A DNA stretch of 64,000 bases from Latrodectus hesperus (GCA_037975125.1 CM075851.1:122789063-122853062); one strand, 5' to 3'. Shown: positions 36,901 through 64,000, numbered from the stretch's first letter. Notes: generated from the letters alone by a model not told the origin. Made by a program: numbers and translations.

Positions 36901-39900
36901 AAAATATCTATAAATATCCTAAATTATTTTACCTTTAAAAGGAAAACTGTTCAGAAAATATAAGTTAAGTAGTTTTAGAACTACAAACTTATGCAAATTA
37001 GCTTGTTTCGTTAAATATCTCATTCGTTATATATCTTTTCAAAATCTTGCGATGAACGTAATCATTAAAACCATTTTTTTAAAATTGCTATATATCCATA
37101 CAATTAATTATCACAAATTTGTTTATTTAAATCTCAAGCAATATTATTATTTTGTAATTGCTTACTAAACATATTACATAATTTTAAGTAGATGGTTTTT
37201 CAAAGTAATTGCGAATTTGTTACTTTATTACATATCTATGAAATTTTATTCTCTCAGAAAATCTACATACAAAAATAATAATTATAAAATATAAATTATA
37301 ATTAATTGAATAAATGATATAACAAATATTAGCTGAAAAGAGACTACATTTTTTCAACTAACATTTATAAAAATCTATAACTTTATACAGATTATAAGCA
37401 AAAAGTATTATTTTCCAGGATGATTTCAGTAAAAAGTATTTAGATTTTATTTAGAACATTTTTTAAATTTTTCTTTCAAAAATGCAAAGATGGTTTTATT
37501 TTTTTTAATAAATTTATTTTAAAGTTCAAACTTTACAAAAATTAATATTATTATAAATAATAAATTCCAAAAACAAATATTATTATAAATAATAAATTCC
37601 AAACAGTATTATTCAAACATCATAAAGATAACAGTTTCAACTAGGAGAAGTTTTTTATATATAATATACAATTTTCAAAATACAAAATTTAATGTAAATA
37701 TAAATATTCTTCAAAATTCTTTCATTATTTTGTAGTTAATGTTATGTGGCCACAGTTGATAATTCAAATGCAAAATAATGTAAACAATGATAATAATGAA
37801 ATGTTAATAGATAAATCTTTTAAATTTGTTAGCAATATTTAATAATCAATGCAATAATTTAATAAAAAAATTCAACTAAAACAATAAGAACTATGAAATA
37901 CAAATATATGATCTTCTATTTTTTTTGACATACGAAAGCAATATTTAGTTTTCAAAGATCATTTCTCATATTAAAGTAGATGCTAGTTTTTATGAACCTT
38001 TAATTTACAAACTGTTGATTGGATCCTAACATGGTCCCATAGACAAAATAATTCTAATTCCGAATAAAATTGTATAAATCTCTTTTTTGCAAACTCATTT
38101 TCCTCTATTTTTTTGTTTGTGTTCATTTTTTATCTTTTAATTCTTTTCAATTTTTTATTTAATTATTTAGAAACTTGAATTAATGTTTTTATTAGAAAGT
38201 TGCAAATCCTTTGAATTACGTTAACTGTGGTATAGAAGTTGAAATTCCATACTTTTTAAAGTAATTCTTCAGGAATTTATTCAATATAATGTAACTATTA
38301 TATGCCCATGCATTAGAATATAATAAATAGCTTCAAATGCAAATATCATAAGACACTTTTGTAAAGAGTAACCATAGCTTAAAATCATCTTATGAAATTA
38401 ATATATCCTAGTTAAAATGCCTGTGTAGGTTTTTAATAATACTGCAGAAAAACAATATCAGAATTATTTTGGAATACAAGTTTCACTGAAGAAACTACCA
38501 TAACTCAAGAATGCCATAGCCATTTATTTGTTGATTTAAGTGAAAATGAGTTATTCTATGAATGTGGATTTTGATAGTAGATCCCATTATTGTCCGAAAT
38601 TTCATTTTATGATTTTTTGAAATTTGACTCAGATTTAATTTACATGTACGAAGTATAACAGATGATTGAAAATAAAATTAATTTTTAAAACAAATAAATG
38701 ACATACAGCTGTAACAGTCTACAAAATAAGTAGACAAATAGATAAGATTGGGGTACTTTTTCAGAACAAGATTATACTTTTCTACAACAAAAAAATGAAA
38801 CTGTGTTTTCAAAAATGTAATATGAAGGGAAAAAAGTGATAACCTCAGGTGATTTTTCATCAATAAAATTAATGTTTAATAAAATGACAATAACAATTGT
38901 TTTCAAGTAGGAATTTTAATTTGCATGTGTTTTTTATAGTGCCAACTAAGTAATTTTTTTTCTAATAGTAATTTATTTATAAAGAAAGAGCAGTTTGATG
39001 AAAATATTAGTTATAAGATTTAACACTAAGATTTTTTTATTTTATGAGCTTTTGATTTTAAGAATTATTTTAATGATTTCTGTCAGTCCATAAAAACAAA
39101 CTTACATTGTAATAAAAAATTTTTTAAGATATTTACACCTTATATAAAGTACATTACAAAATCACCATATTTTTTTTACTTAAAAACAGACACATAATCT
39201 TGATTTAATTATATGCACAAATTATTTAACTAACATTTATTAATTAAGATTAATTGTCTATGATAGTTTTTAAAGAGCACTTGAAGTGTAGGCCATTTAA
39301 GTCCTTTAAAGTACTAATAAGTAAAATTCAGTAATAGAACCATCTACGAAGATATTTAATTTAAAATATAATAATGCAATAATCATCAATGAAAGAAATT
39401 TTATTAATAATAATCAAGACCATTGATAATTAAATTACAACTTATAGATGAATAGAAAGAGAGGAATAGAGAATTATAAGCTCTACTACTCTGTGGCACA
39501 AGAGTCCATGTGGGCAAGGCATACAGTACCCATCTCTGTTTTCTTGACTGAGAAGCCTTGGGGTGTGAAGCATATGTCCCAATTAAGTGGTCAGCCTCAC
39601 ATGAAATCCCCAGTGTTTTGTTACCAAGCATACTTGGTACTCAGTTTATCAACCCACTGAAAGCCTAAAAGGCTCAGTCGAATAAAGAATTACAGTAGGA
39701 ATAAAATTCATTTTTATAGCTTTTTTTAATTTTGATAAATATTTCAAATGCTATAAAGATTATAACGTTCACATTTAACTATAGCAAAAACAAATAAATA
39801 AATATGTATGATAATAATGTCAAACAAGATACTTAAACACAATTTAAACACATTTTTAAATCCTACTTTTTTACAAGCAGCTCCAACAGTTAAAGGAAAA

Positions 39901-42900
39901 TATAAAATTCCAGAAGAACTTGTAGATTTATCGGCAACATTATCAAATTTTATATTTCCATAGTCCTTTACATCAATACCTATTAAAAAATTAATTTTAA
40001 ATTACAAACTAAATAGTTTTAAATCGAAAATATTTAAAAATCATCACAATCATATTTAAAAATCTCACACACACAAAATTTATCACAAACTTAAATACCC
40101 CATCAAGTTGAAAATTTTTAACTTTATGGGTTTCATGTGATTTTAAAGAAATTGAGTATTTATACTTAAAATATTGAATAATCATATCTATTGAATAGAA
40201 AAATGATACTCAACTATTCAATCTCTACTTTTTCTTTTTCTCATTCAACAGTCACATTTTTACACAAAAATAATCATTTGACTAGTACTTATTGTAAAAT
40301 TGTATTCTGAACCATTACAAACAATCACTCATCAGATAATGTTTAGTTGAAGGTTAAAGTACTGATTACTCAGCAGCCAATGAAGAGAGTTTGCATCAAA
40401 ATTGTATAAGAATGCAACAAACTACATAGAGAAATAATACTAATAGAAATTTTTCAATTAAAAAATAAATTATTATTTTTAATATGTTTGCATTACACAT
40501 TTAACAGTATTAATCAACAGAAAATGTTTATCTAATCTAAATTTCTACTTAACAATTACAAAAAACATACAAGTTTGAAAAAAACATTAAAATTAATTTT
40601 TTTTACAAATATAAAATAATATATATATTTTTTTTTACATAAAAATTTTTTTTTCATTTACAAATATAAAATAATATAAGTTTTATCACAGATTATGTTA
40701 GCCAATATGTAATATTTATAAATAAAAACCTAATATATTACTACTTCTAAATTTTGTAGGTAATAAATATATTTTACAGACAATAAGTAGATAGGAAAAA
40801 GGGAGGAGAGGTAATGTAATAAAAGATGAAGTAGTTATTTAAAGAATTGCACAAGTGAATATACCATTATAAAGAAATAGAAATAAAAAAGCATAATCTC
40901 TATTTAAGCATTTTATCTACAGTATATTCTCTGTTAGTATCTACATGTTTTTATGTGAAAGAGAGACAATTAAAAACAAATTTAAATGCAGTATAATGGA
41001 GGAAATGCAAAACTTTATATTTATTAAAGCTAAATGACATGATTTAGTTTTTAACATTAAATTTTGCATACTAGGGTTAATTTAATTAAGATAGACAATT
41101 AAAGTAGATTTTGAACCACTACAAGCATCTACGTGTGATGTTTATGTGTGTATTAGCAGACAAGGGGCAATTAACTAAATGTCCAAAGAGCTGACCATTC
41201 AGATGCCAGCTCAAACTTAAAAATTTGATTTAAAAAATATCCATTTACTTTGGAGAAATATAATTAGCTATTAATATTTTGAAATGTCAAATAAAAGATG
41301 TGCTAATAGTGATGATAAAGCAAGCTCCAATAATATATATTCTTAGTACTGTGAAGGCAGTCAGAAACAATTACTCATAAAGTTAAATTAATACAAACAG
41401 TTTTTAGTTATATATAAGCATAATTTCTTATTTTTGTTTCATTATAAAATACATTCTATATTTATTTTGCAACAAAAGTAAATAAATATGCATAAATGAT
41501 ATGCTCTTCTTTAATAATATATTACATAAGCATAAATTTATTACAGACATGCATATGCAAATAATAGACATATTCAATCAATGAAAATGTGGTACAATAG
41601 ACAGAACCTACATAAGAAAATCAGTGTCAAGCAAAGCTGTGGGATTGGTTTCAGTTATTACAATATCAGGTTATTAAGATTTAATTGATTTTGAATATAA
41701 TGTTATATTTGACATAATAAATGGGATATGGGGTATCATCAAGGTAGAAATTTAAAAAAATTTTTCTTAAATCATTGCCAAAATTTTAGCTTTAATTGTT
41801 GATAAATGAAAAGATGAATCGCAAAAATGTTTACATATTATTGATCTAAAAGATTAATTAATTGTACCTTAGTATGATGTAAAACATAAAGAAATGCAAA
41901 AAAATAAATAATAGTTTTTCTGTTGTATCAATCATATAACAATGCTTAAATACACTCTCTCATTGTATAGTTTCAAAATATTCATATTATATGTAAAACA
42001 CAATAAAAAAGCATCATAACTTTTTAAACATTCAATAATCATGTGCTATAATGAGTCTTTACATAATAATGTAAATGTAATTTTTAAGTAAAATATGACA
42101 AATTTATTAAGAAACAGTTTAATTTTGATGATATATTTAATATTAAAAAACTTTCTTTATATCTTTAATGCAGCACTGTTAAAACAAATTACAAACTTTA
42201 AAAGGCAGAATTTTTTTAAAGTATTCATATGCTATAAAATTATATTAAAAATATTTTCAACAGTTTCTAAATATAAGCATTTTGCTTTATATAATATAAT
42301 CTAATCATGATTTAAATACAAAAATTACTTAAAATTCTGCATCTAGGAATTAGACATGTTTCTTTATCTTACCAAGAGTTTCTAGATCCTTTATCAAGCC
42401 ATGCTTTCTGAGGAAATCAGGAGCTTTTTCTACACCTTCTTTTGGCTGCAAATAAAAGTAATTAAAATGAGTTCAGCATTTCATAATGTGGTTTAATACA
42501 TGAAACCTAACTTTTCTTTATTTTTTGTCTAAAAAACATTATTTATTACAAAATATTAATATCACTTGATGATAAAATTAGACAAAGGAATATAAAATTA
42601 AATTTTTTTATGCACTGAAAAATTAATGATTGATTTTATGAAATTTTTGATAGAAAAGGTATTTTATAAATCACTTTATTTTTTCTTATTTGAATAAATT
42701 TAATTGTTATTTATATTTTTGGTTGTTTTAATGTACTTTTACTTTTTTCATATACTTTTTAAAGAGTATAAAAGCAATTACAACATATTTAATCATTTTT
42801 TATCATGAAAAAGCTTACATTTCAATCCTGGATAAGTGAAACAAACTTATGGAACAAATAATTTTGATATTGTTTCTGGATTAAAAACATCACTTTAATA

Positions 42901-44758
42901 ATTTTTATCTTTATTAATTTATAAAAAATTATTTTAAATAATTAAATGTCAGTATTCAGAAAAGCATTTTAAAGATTACACTAGAATACTTATAGATGAT
43001 AAAACAGCAATTATGAATATTTTAAAAATTCAGTTATAAAATATTAAAATTAGAGTATAAAAATCTAGATTTTTTAATTGAAAAAACTATTATTTTGCAT
43101 AACTATACTTTATTAGAATCACCTAATTCTTTAATATATAGATATATAGTCCTCCAGATTTTTACAGCTTTAATTATTGAACCAAAAATACTAAAATTAT
43201 TGAAATTCATTGGTATTCTTGTTGGTTATACTTTTACCTCATGATAATTTAGATTGTATTCATATATAAGATTGTTTACCTGGATAAATTGTATTTTTCT
43301 ACCTTCTAAATAAGCTATACATTGAAATTTTTGCTACAATATTCAAATAAAAATTTTATTTATGATAATATATAGTTCACATTCCTCAAATAGAAACTAG
43401 AAATGAATATGACATGCATGTTTAAGTAGTTTTAACTTAAGTTGGTATAGTGACAATGATTGAAGTCATTATTTGGATAACAGCAGACACAGATATATAA
43501 ATCTTTAGAGGTATTTTTGAAGTAGGTGACTTTTAGTAAATTTTTTACTATTCTTCTAATAACTAGATTTTTTATTTTTCTAGATCCTTGATTTTTTGTC
43601 AGAAGGATCTAGAATATAACAAATATTCAACATTTTAATACAGCAATCATAGCTTATAAGCCATCACTCGACAATTTAGAACACAGTTTTAACAATGTAA
43701 TTTATTTAGAATTCTTTGAGGATAATCCAAGTAAATTTTCTTTTCATAAAATCCTAATATTTCATAATTTTATTAATGTATCTTTTATTAATCAGATTTA
43801 ATTTTAAAAAGAAATAAAAAATAATCTGATTTTCATTATTAAGATAGAAACAAGAGATTGGAATAAAATAATTATTATTTAATATATTCTGTAGATAAAT
43901 TCTTGCAATAAAACATTTTATTTCTAGTTGCGATTTCTTTAATTAATATTAAAAATATGAAATATGATGAAAATCCAATTATATGATGAATATGATGATA
44001 TATATGAATATGATGAAAATAATCCAATTATATTCATTTAGTCAAATTCTTAATGATACTTGGAAACATACAGGCTATTTTTCTCTAAATCCGTGCATTG
44101 CCCAGTGCAAAAGGATGATTTAAATGATTCATTATCTTGAGAAAATGAGGACGATTTCTGTTAGATTTATAATTTAATTTTCATAAGTATATTTATCATC
44201 GGTAAAAGATTTACAATTTCCTGCACATTTTATTTTTACTAATCCTTAATAAGATTTTTTTTACGAATTAACTGCATAATTAAAAAAATCATGCATAAAA
44301 GACATTTCTATAAATATATTATGAGGTTTTGTTTTTGGCAATCAAATTAATTGCAAAAAAGTACGCAGTCGATCAAAAGTTTTTACAGCGTATTCTAGTT
44401 AAATTGCAGGTTGATGAATTTTAATACATACTTGGCCTTTATTGAAAGGTGAACCTAAAATACCAACTGATTGTAATTTGCTCTTTTTTCTACAGCTAAA
44501 AATTAAAAAATTGTTTCGAATAAAAATTCGGGTGGAAGAAAACATTTTGATAATAATTCCAAAAAAGAATGAAATGAATACAACAAGTAAAATTTATATG
44601 AAACACAGTTAATAAATTTTACACTTGCCTATGAATAAAAGAGTTTTATCAATTTGGATATCTTTGTTTACTTTTGGACACTCATTCACGTTTTTCATTG
44701 ACCAATCTTGCAAAATACCTCGCGTGAAAGGCGATGACTGACAAAAATAAACAAACAT
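24829..44758 (-). CDS. Arginase-family protein (ureohydrolase), copy A, 11 exons
   Basis: Exons (minus, 5' to 3'): 44758-44625, 44489-44432, 42445-42373, 39979-39867, 36433-36262, 36136-36046, 32970-32914, 30956-30852, 28230-28154, 25141-25082, 24992-24829. They sum to 1104 bp, 367 residues plus TAA. Arginases hydrolyse L-arginine to ornithine and urea with two Mn ions. Visible motifs: SVGILGSPFNKGQPKEGVE (residues ~51-70), IGGDHS (~144-149), WVDAHVDINTPL (~168-179), HGLP (~187), YIGLRDIDP (~222-230), HVSFDID (~274-280), PSTGTP (~288-293), DIMEINP (~320-326). All expected metal ligands (His148, Asp170, His172, Asp174, Asp278, Asp280) are present. Length and exon content fit a full arginase rather than agmatinase. 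Odd: I-C-K replaces the usual L-D-P after the last ligand, and Phe replaces the usual Asn before the MHG histidine. An N-terminal extension (MFVYFCQSSPFTRGI...) could target mitochondria, but this is unproven. Confidence 0.88.
25082..25141 (-). CDS. Arginase copy A exon 10
   Basis: 60 bp between TTATAG and GTAAGA; encodes VIGGLTVREALCIAEEISSL, matching the arginase GGLTYREGLYIAEEI stretch. Confidence 0.9.
25142..28153. other. Arginase copy A intron 10
   Basis: AT-rich, about 3 kb. I see no intact element. A weak tRNA box B-like string on the minus strand near 27470-27510 (GGGTTTGATTC) may be a SINE trace. Confidence 0.5.
28154..28230 (-). CDS. Arginase copy A exon 9 (D-x-D metal site)
   Basis: 77 bp; encodes GNLALHVSFDIDSICKLQAP then STGTP. 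It carries the two Asp ligands of FDID and the unusual ICK in place of LDP. Confidence 0.9.
29074..29225. repeat. Diverged tandem repeat, about 79-bp period
   Basis: Two units each begin GGCTTAAGA and contain GAGACTGATGTCTC or GAGACTGATATCTC, followed by CAAAACA-like sequence. Confidence 0.5.
29402..29441. repeat. Palindrome, 15-bp perfect arms
   Basis: GGTGATTATGTATAA at 29402-29416 is the exact inverse of 29427-29441, with a 10-nt loop that itself includes another GGTGA start. Confidence 0.8.
30852..30956 (-). CDS. Arginase copy A exon 8
   Basis: 105 bp between TTCTTAG and GTGAGT; encodes LILTKENILYFTMRDIDKMG and IYEVLERALKSINP, matching the arginase region between the LRDVDP motif and the D-x-D site. 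Confidence 0.88.
30957..32913. other. Arginase copy A intron 8
   Basis: AT-rich. Carries a T17 run near 31849-31866 and the plus-strand SINE at 32052-32356. Nothing else is recognised. Confidence 0.5.
32038..32370 (+). mobile_element. tRNA-derived SINE, family 1, full length with 14-bp target duplication
   Basis: The body is 32052-32356. It is flanked by ATATTCATGTGTCA at 32038-32051 and 32357-32370. The head carries box A-like TGGCTGAGTGGTTAGCG and a perfect box B, GGGTTCGAATCCC, with a T-arm stem CCGGG/CCCGG. A tRNA-unrelated body (CCCGCCCTATAAACGGGTCT..., GGTAACGACAAATGAGTAGC) and an A-rich tail follow. The 5' acceptor arm no longer pairs well, so it is not a working tRNA. A second, 5'-truncated copy lies at 56825-57110 on the minus strand. 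Confidence 0.85.
32914..32970 (-). CDS. Arginase copy A exon 7
   Basis: 57 bp between ATTTAG and GTAAGT; encodes VKKSNIAYIGLRDIDPMEK. The Asp and Glu of RDIDPME correspond to residues that contact the substrate amino group in arginases. Confidence 0.9.
33430..34990 (-). mobile_element. Jockey/CR1-type LINE relic in arginase intron 7
   Basis: Minus strand, 5' to 3': reverse transcriptase C-terminal remnants (about 34925-34700, ending LTWKEL; and WGCCRRSLDLIFKSYILPLI with LKKFYNQALQLIMRAVKT, 34684-34500), RNase H end (MHWVPAHYRLQGNETSNSLA, about 33870-33800), and the 3' Cys/His region (RLATGHDCLSKHLYHIKI and CQQCNI, about 33625-33530). Stops and frameshifts show that it is dead. It lies in the same orientation as the host gene. 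Confidence 0.75.
35641..35726. repeat. 86-nt hairpin with long near-perfect arms
   Basis: Left arm 35641-35676 and right arm 35689-35726 pair over about 36 positions with one T/C and one G/C mismatch and a 3-nt bulge. The 12-nt A/T loop is at 35677-35688. The inner 18 bp or so (AATAACTTACAATTTG side) is uninterrupted. It could be a very small MITE or a microRNA-like precursor; no target duplication is evident. Confidence 0.7.
36046..36136 (-). CDS. Arginase copy A exon 6
   Basis: 91 bp between ATTTTAG and GTAAGC; encodes FMHGLPCSFFIEELKKYQNN then LPGFEWVKPR. Matches arginase NLHGQPVSFLLKEL...PGFSWV. The His of MHG is the conserved acid/base histidine. Confidence 0.9.
36262..36433 (-). CDS. 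Arginase copy A exon 5 (metal-binding core)
   Basis: 172 bp; encodes RLCVTIGGDHSLGLGTVHGH and CVLWVDAHVDINTPLTTLSG. Four of the six expected Mn ligands are here. The intron to exon 6 is only 125 bp. Confidence 0.92.
36434..39866. other. Arginase copy A intron 5
   Basis: AT-rich. Has a small tandem duplication near 37530-37605 (unit about 33 bp around TATTATTATAAATAATAAAT) and the family 3 SINE at 39420-39680. Confidence 0.5.
39420..39680 (-). mobile_element. tRNA-derived SINE, family 3 (minus copy)
   Basis: The minus strand reads TTTCAGTGGGTTGATAAACT, GAGTACCAAGTATGCTTGG, CACACCCCAAGGCTTCTCAG and ATGCCTTGCCCACATGGAC, in the same order as at 62605-62390 and 21345-21625. The tRNA head is lost or too diverged. 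Confidence 0.65.
39867..39979 (-). CDS. Arginase copy A exon 4
   Basis: 113 bp between TTTTTAATAG and GTAGGA; encodes IDVKDYGNIKFDNVADKSTS to GAACKK, matching the DVKDYGDLPF region of arginases. Confidence 0.85.
39980..42372. other. Arginase copy A intron 4
   Basis: AT-rich; a local duplication of CAAATATAAAATAATATA occurs near 40604 and 40659. No gene or intact element is seen. Confidence 0.5.
42373..42445 (-). CDS. Arginase copy A exon 3
   Basis: 73 bp between TTTGCAG and GTAAGA; encodes PKEGVEKAPDFLRKHGLIKD LETL, matching the arginase KGGVEKGPAALRKAGL stretch. Confidence 0.9.
42446..44431. other. Arginase copy A intron 3
   Basis: AT-rich; a small internal duplication of GATGAAAAT(AA)TCCAATTATA lies near 43968-44033. 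Nothing else is recognised. Confidence 0.5.
44432..44489 (-). CDS. Arginase copy A exon 2
   Basis: 58 bp between GCTGTAG and GTATGT; encodes KKSKLQSVGILGSPFNKGQ, the first beta-strand of the arginase fold (SVGVLGAPFSKGQ). An alternative acceptor (TTTAG, 5 bases upstream) would add CR in frame order. Confidence 0.88.
44625..44758 (-). CDS. Arginase copy A exon 1 (boundaries tentative)
   Basis: The start ATG at 44758-44756 opens a frame MFVYFCQSSPFTRGILQDWS that continues through a second in-frame ATG at 44698-44696 (MKNVNECPKVNKDIQIDK). Only a donor at 44625 (AA|GTGTAA) gives the phase exon 2 needs. A better-looking GC donor four bases earlier (ATAG|GCAAGT) would break the frame. So the start, the donor or an unseen exon remains open. 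Confidence 0.55.
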
Positions 44759-46650
44759 AGAGAACAGTATATCATGATAGAGGATGATGATAAACTATTG
44801 AACTATTTTGGGAAATATTGCGAAATAATAGAAAAGAACGCTCAGATTTCACACAGAAAAGTCATTGCTGTCTTCTTCAATCCTCAAACAGAGTGGATCT
44901 CATCATGGAAGAGGCGACGAGGCAACTGATCACTTTTCAGTGCTGCCATCTGTAAAGTAGAAAGACAATTATACTTATGAGTAAATATTTTGCATCATTT
45001 AAAAAAACGGGAGGAGAAAAAATCAGTAACCTAAATAAAATAAAAATTCGAGTTTCCAAAAAATATTATTCTATAAGATACGATACAAATATTTTAATTA
45101 ATTTGTCAGTGATAAAAATTGGAGATATTTTGCTTCTCTAAAATAGATATCATTAAATGAATTTTGATTTTATATCACATTAGAAAAATAGATAGTACAA
45201 TTTTCTCTAAAAAAGAAAATAATCAACTAGATATTTTTACAGAGCTCCTTAGAAAAATGAACAACTTTTAAATTTTACATAATTCATGTGTTTAATGGTT
45301 CTTGGTTCGTGATAGGTTATCCTTTATCTAATTATGAAATATCCTTGCGGTAATTACCATGCTTAAATGAATATTGATTTGATTTTTTATTACATTGAAT
45401 TTTTAATTATTTTTTATCCCATAAAATTTTGTTTGATTTTTCAGTTGATTCACATCTTATCAACGTAATTCTAAGGATTTTTCTCCATATCTATTAAATC
45501 AACCAACCAAACATCTTTTCAATTTCAAGTATTTTGCTTACATTGACAAAAATCAATCAGACCTCATAATTTAAAAAATAAAAAAAAAATTATATGAAAG
45601 GAAAATTTCAGAAAATAAATGGAAATGTGACTATATGAGTTTAAAAGAATTAAATTAACCTGTTGGTGCTTCTTAAGATACAGCATTTTTATTCCAAATG
45701 TTGCATATATATTTCATATTTTGTGAAGAAGCCATCATTAATATTTTAATAAATACAAGAATCCAATTGAGAAAGATAATTAAATATCTGTATGTAGGGT
45801 TTTTTCATCTAAAAAACTCTTATTGCATACCTGTTATTGCATAAAGAATAATATTTTTGTACAAAGCATCGTTTATATATTCAATAGTGGATCTGAGGAA
45901 AGGGCGATTTGAAAAACTTCAAAAACTTTTCTTTTTCCCTAAAATGCTTAATGTATCTAACACAATTTTTTCATTTTGTTATGAACCTTTCATTATTTTT
46001 TTATATGAAATATTTAAAAAAAATAATTTCTTTTCTCATAAATTAATGAACCAGCGCTTTTCCTTGTTACATTTTGTTTTAAATTTTTTTCCTGTAGAAT
46101 CCTATACACACGAGCTAGTTATTTTATTTTTTTTATTTCATATAAATTATAAATAAAATTCCTTTTAATGGAATTTGAATAATTAAAATAAACATTTGCA
46201 TAATTATTTTTTTAAGTTTCCTTAAGGTTTAAAAGCCCTTACGCCTGGATATATAGACAATTTTTTTTCGAATTATAATTTTACTCATTCTTGAAATTTG
46301 AATTTGTTTTTTGCAATAGTGAAATTAATGTTTTTCTTGTATATTAAATTGTATTCTCCATAATTCGAATATTTCTAATTAAAAAACAATAATTATTTAT
46401 GTTATTACGTAATGTTTCATAGAAAAGCTATCTAAAACTTTAATTTTTATAAATTTTAAAAATAATTGCTGCAGGAATTGCTCTTTTGTTTCATGAAAAT
46501 ATATGTTCTATAAAAATTTTTTAGATTAATTAGGGAAAGCTGTATGACTCATAAAAGGATTTTAATATCTTATTGGCGAAATAAGAAAAAGGAGAAAAAC
46601 TTAATGAAATTCTTATTTTATCATAATAGAAGTGTTAGGCATTTCCTCAT
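44759..46650. other. Spacer between arginase copies, promoter side of copy A
   Basis: AT-rich 5' flank of copy A. The plus-strand open frame at 45857-46156 is Phe/Leu/Ile-rich low-complexity sequence with no domain. I cannot identify a TATA box with confidence in this base composition. Confidence 0.4.
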
Positions 46651-46654
46651 TTTT

Positions 46655-47975
46655 AATTACCAGGCCAACAAAAAGACACATCTATTTCCCATTGTTCAAC
46701 ATAATTAATTTCGAATCTAGAATCTTTCACTTGAGACTCATAGTAGTGAATTTAAACGACCACCCACCCACCCGTGAATACTTGAAATAATGTTACAGGT
46801 ATTTTTGCCATGTTTTGAGCATGTACCTCATGCATTGCTGACACTTCCTCTTATTTCCAGCACCATCCATCAAACTATTTCAGTAGGTATTACGGATTAT
46901 CTTTTAGAAAAATTGGTAATCATGTGCGGCGAAAACCAAGCAAATATGATGCAGATTTGTTATTGCTGGATGCATGAGGGAAAAAAGACAAATGTAACCA
47001 ATCACACCTACTTCACTGCACCACCTGCACATAATGACCAGCATATTGTGGGCATGGCACTGATAGATCACTCAGCCACTTCAAAAACCATAACACAACA
47101 TATTCAGTCAGTTACCTTTCACTTGATTTCCACTCGAACTATTCAATATCGTTTACAGCTGAAGAGAATGTCTGCAAGGCATACATTGCCTTGCTTATTC
47201 TTCACTCAAAAGCTTAGACGTTTGCGTCGCCAGTGGGGATGAACATTGGGTATGGACAATAAAATAGAAGGACATTATCTTCACAGAAGAATCTCGCTTT
47301 TGTATACAATACCACTATGGTATATTATCGAATCTGGAGACACAGAGGTGAAACTGTTGGCGTAAGGCATTACCACATAGGTTTTACATTCAATATCATG
47401 GTTTGGAATGGTATGTCCCCATCCTTTCTAGTATTCATGGCCGGTACATTGAAAAATCAGTGCTAGATTTCTGAGGTGTTGGAGCCCGTGGTCCTTCAAT
47501 ACTTTTACCATAACCCATGTTCCAACGGTATAATGCATCACAAGTGGGATGCAATATTCATAATTTATTTTTTACCTATTGGATTAAATTGCTTCCTTTA
47601 ACCGGGTTGTTCTTCTGATCTATCACCAAAGAAAAATATGCGGTTCAATTGAGTAAAACAGTCCAACAATTAGACCGAGATACAGCACCCTTTGCTACAT
47701 CAGATTAACTTTGACAATGTGCGGAAACTGCATGGAAGTCCAAAGATATATCCAAAGCCTCTTCGATTCTGAGCCGGGGCTCATAGATGTGGTTATGTAC
47801 ATTAATGTTGGCTATACTGACTGATGATTTTGTCATCATTTACACTTCACAGGAGGCTGTAATTTCGATCATCTGATTTTTGTATGACATGATATCATCG
47901 AAATAACTTTTGACTCATGATGTCCCTCCTCTTTCTTGATGTTATATTTTGGGAGGCCAACAATGTATGCTGTAT
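46655..47975 (+). mobile_element. Tc1-like transposon relic
   Basis: A plus-strand open frame at 46790-47242 encodes a Tc1-type DNA-binding region: NQANMMQICYCWMHEGKKTN, ALIDHSATSKTITQHIQSVT and STRTIQYRLQLKRMSARHTL. This is followed by frameshifted catalytic-domain remnants to about 47800. Candidate diverged ends are CCAGGCCAACAAAAA at about 46660 and, inverted, GTTGGCCTCCCAAAA at about 47963. The sequence is homologous in order and wording to the copy at 49041-50403 but older. Confidence 0.7.
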
Positions 47976-48243
47976 TATGAATCTTCAGGAAATATTGTCA
48001 TTTTATTTCATATATTTATTTTGAAATTAATTTAAAATGAAATAATGTACACATAAGAATTTAATTTTAGAATATTAGTTTTGCATTTTAACTTTGTGTG
48101 CATTTTTGCATTTAATTTAAGTTCTTATATTATTCTTTTACCTATTGCATTTTAAATTCCATAATATATTGTCAAATTTTATAGAACTTTTATTCTGTGA
48201 ATCAATTTACGAGAAAGAAATATGAAAGAAATTTTTATAAATG

Positions 48244-48249
48244 TTTATT
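48244..48249 (-). terminator. Candidate polyadenylation signal of arginase copy B
   Basis: AATAAA on the minus strand about 44 bases after the copy B stop codon; this short distance makes it only a candidate. Confidence 0.3.
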
Positions 48250-48292
48250 TATAATATGCATAAAATTTCAATGAAACGAAAAATAAAAATTC

Positions 48293-64000
<15,708 letters not shown>

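Noticed and set aside
24829..44758. Alternative identification as agmatinase or formimidoylglutamase
   Set aside because: Motifs NTPLTT-SG, HG-P-SF, PGFEWV, IGLRDIDP and DIMEINP follow arginase order and wording better than the other ureohydrolases, though activity is unproven.
45857..46156. Plus-strand 99-codon open frame between the arginase copies
   Set aside because: Phe/Leu/Ile/Lys-rich low-complexity translation, no domain, no splice context.

Overview
The window is nuclear DNA of an animal, most likely an arthropod and plausibly an arachnid. It is very AT-rich, has few and widely spaced genes with short exons and long introns, GT-AG splice sites, (AT)n and (CA)n microsatellites, several tRNA-derived SINE families and many decayed DNA transposons and non-LTR retrotransposons. 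The species call is inference. No bacterial, CRISPR, rRNA or functional tRNA feature was seen.

Layout. (1) 1-1424, minus strand: one long Ser/Lys/Asn-rich hypothetical coding block that runs off the left edge. It is broken by three single-base frame changes, each inside an A-run. (2) 1425-8403: gene-free and repeat-rich, holding an internally deleted Merlin/ISXO2-type DNA transposon with terminal inverted repeats and an 8-bp target duplication (2312-3327), and a larger unclassified element with 'GCCGAT'-rich ends (about 4080-6197). (3) 8404-18499, plus strand: a four-exon gene for a 290-residue BTB/BACK protein, with a Tc1 relic in intron 2. (4) 18813-24340: nested repeats (a mariner relic interrupted by an internally deleted non-LTR element with 12-bp target duplication), a tRNA-type SINE and a Tc1 relic. 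(5) 24829-44758, minus strand: a complete 11-exon arginase-family gene, copy A (about 367 residues), with a SINE, a Jockey/CR1-type LINE relic and a strong 86-nt hairpin in its introns. (6) 48293 to beyond 64000, minus strand: a tandem paralogue, copy B. Its last five exons lie in the window and have the same lengths and splice phases as copy A; exons 1-6 must lie to the right.

Both arginase copies keep the manganese-ligand motifs visible in them, but both have I-C-K where the ureohydrolase signature normally has L-D-P just after the second D-x-D ligand pair. The change therefore predates the duplication. This tandem, intact, motif-divergent arginase pair is the most interesting protein-level finding. 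The rest of the window is mostly mobile-element history, several cases having target duplications that can be read directly. All family assignments come from motif recognition by eye, without database searches.
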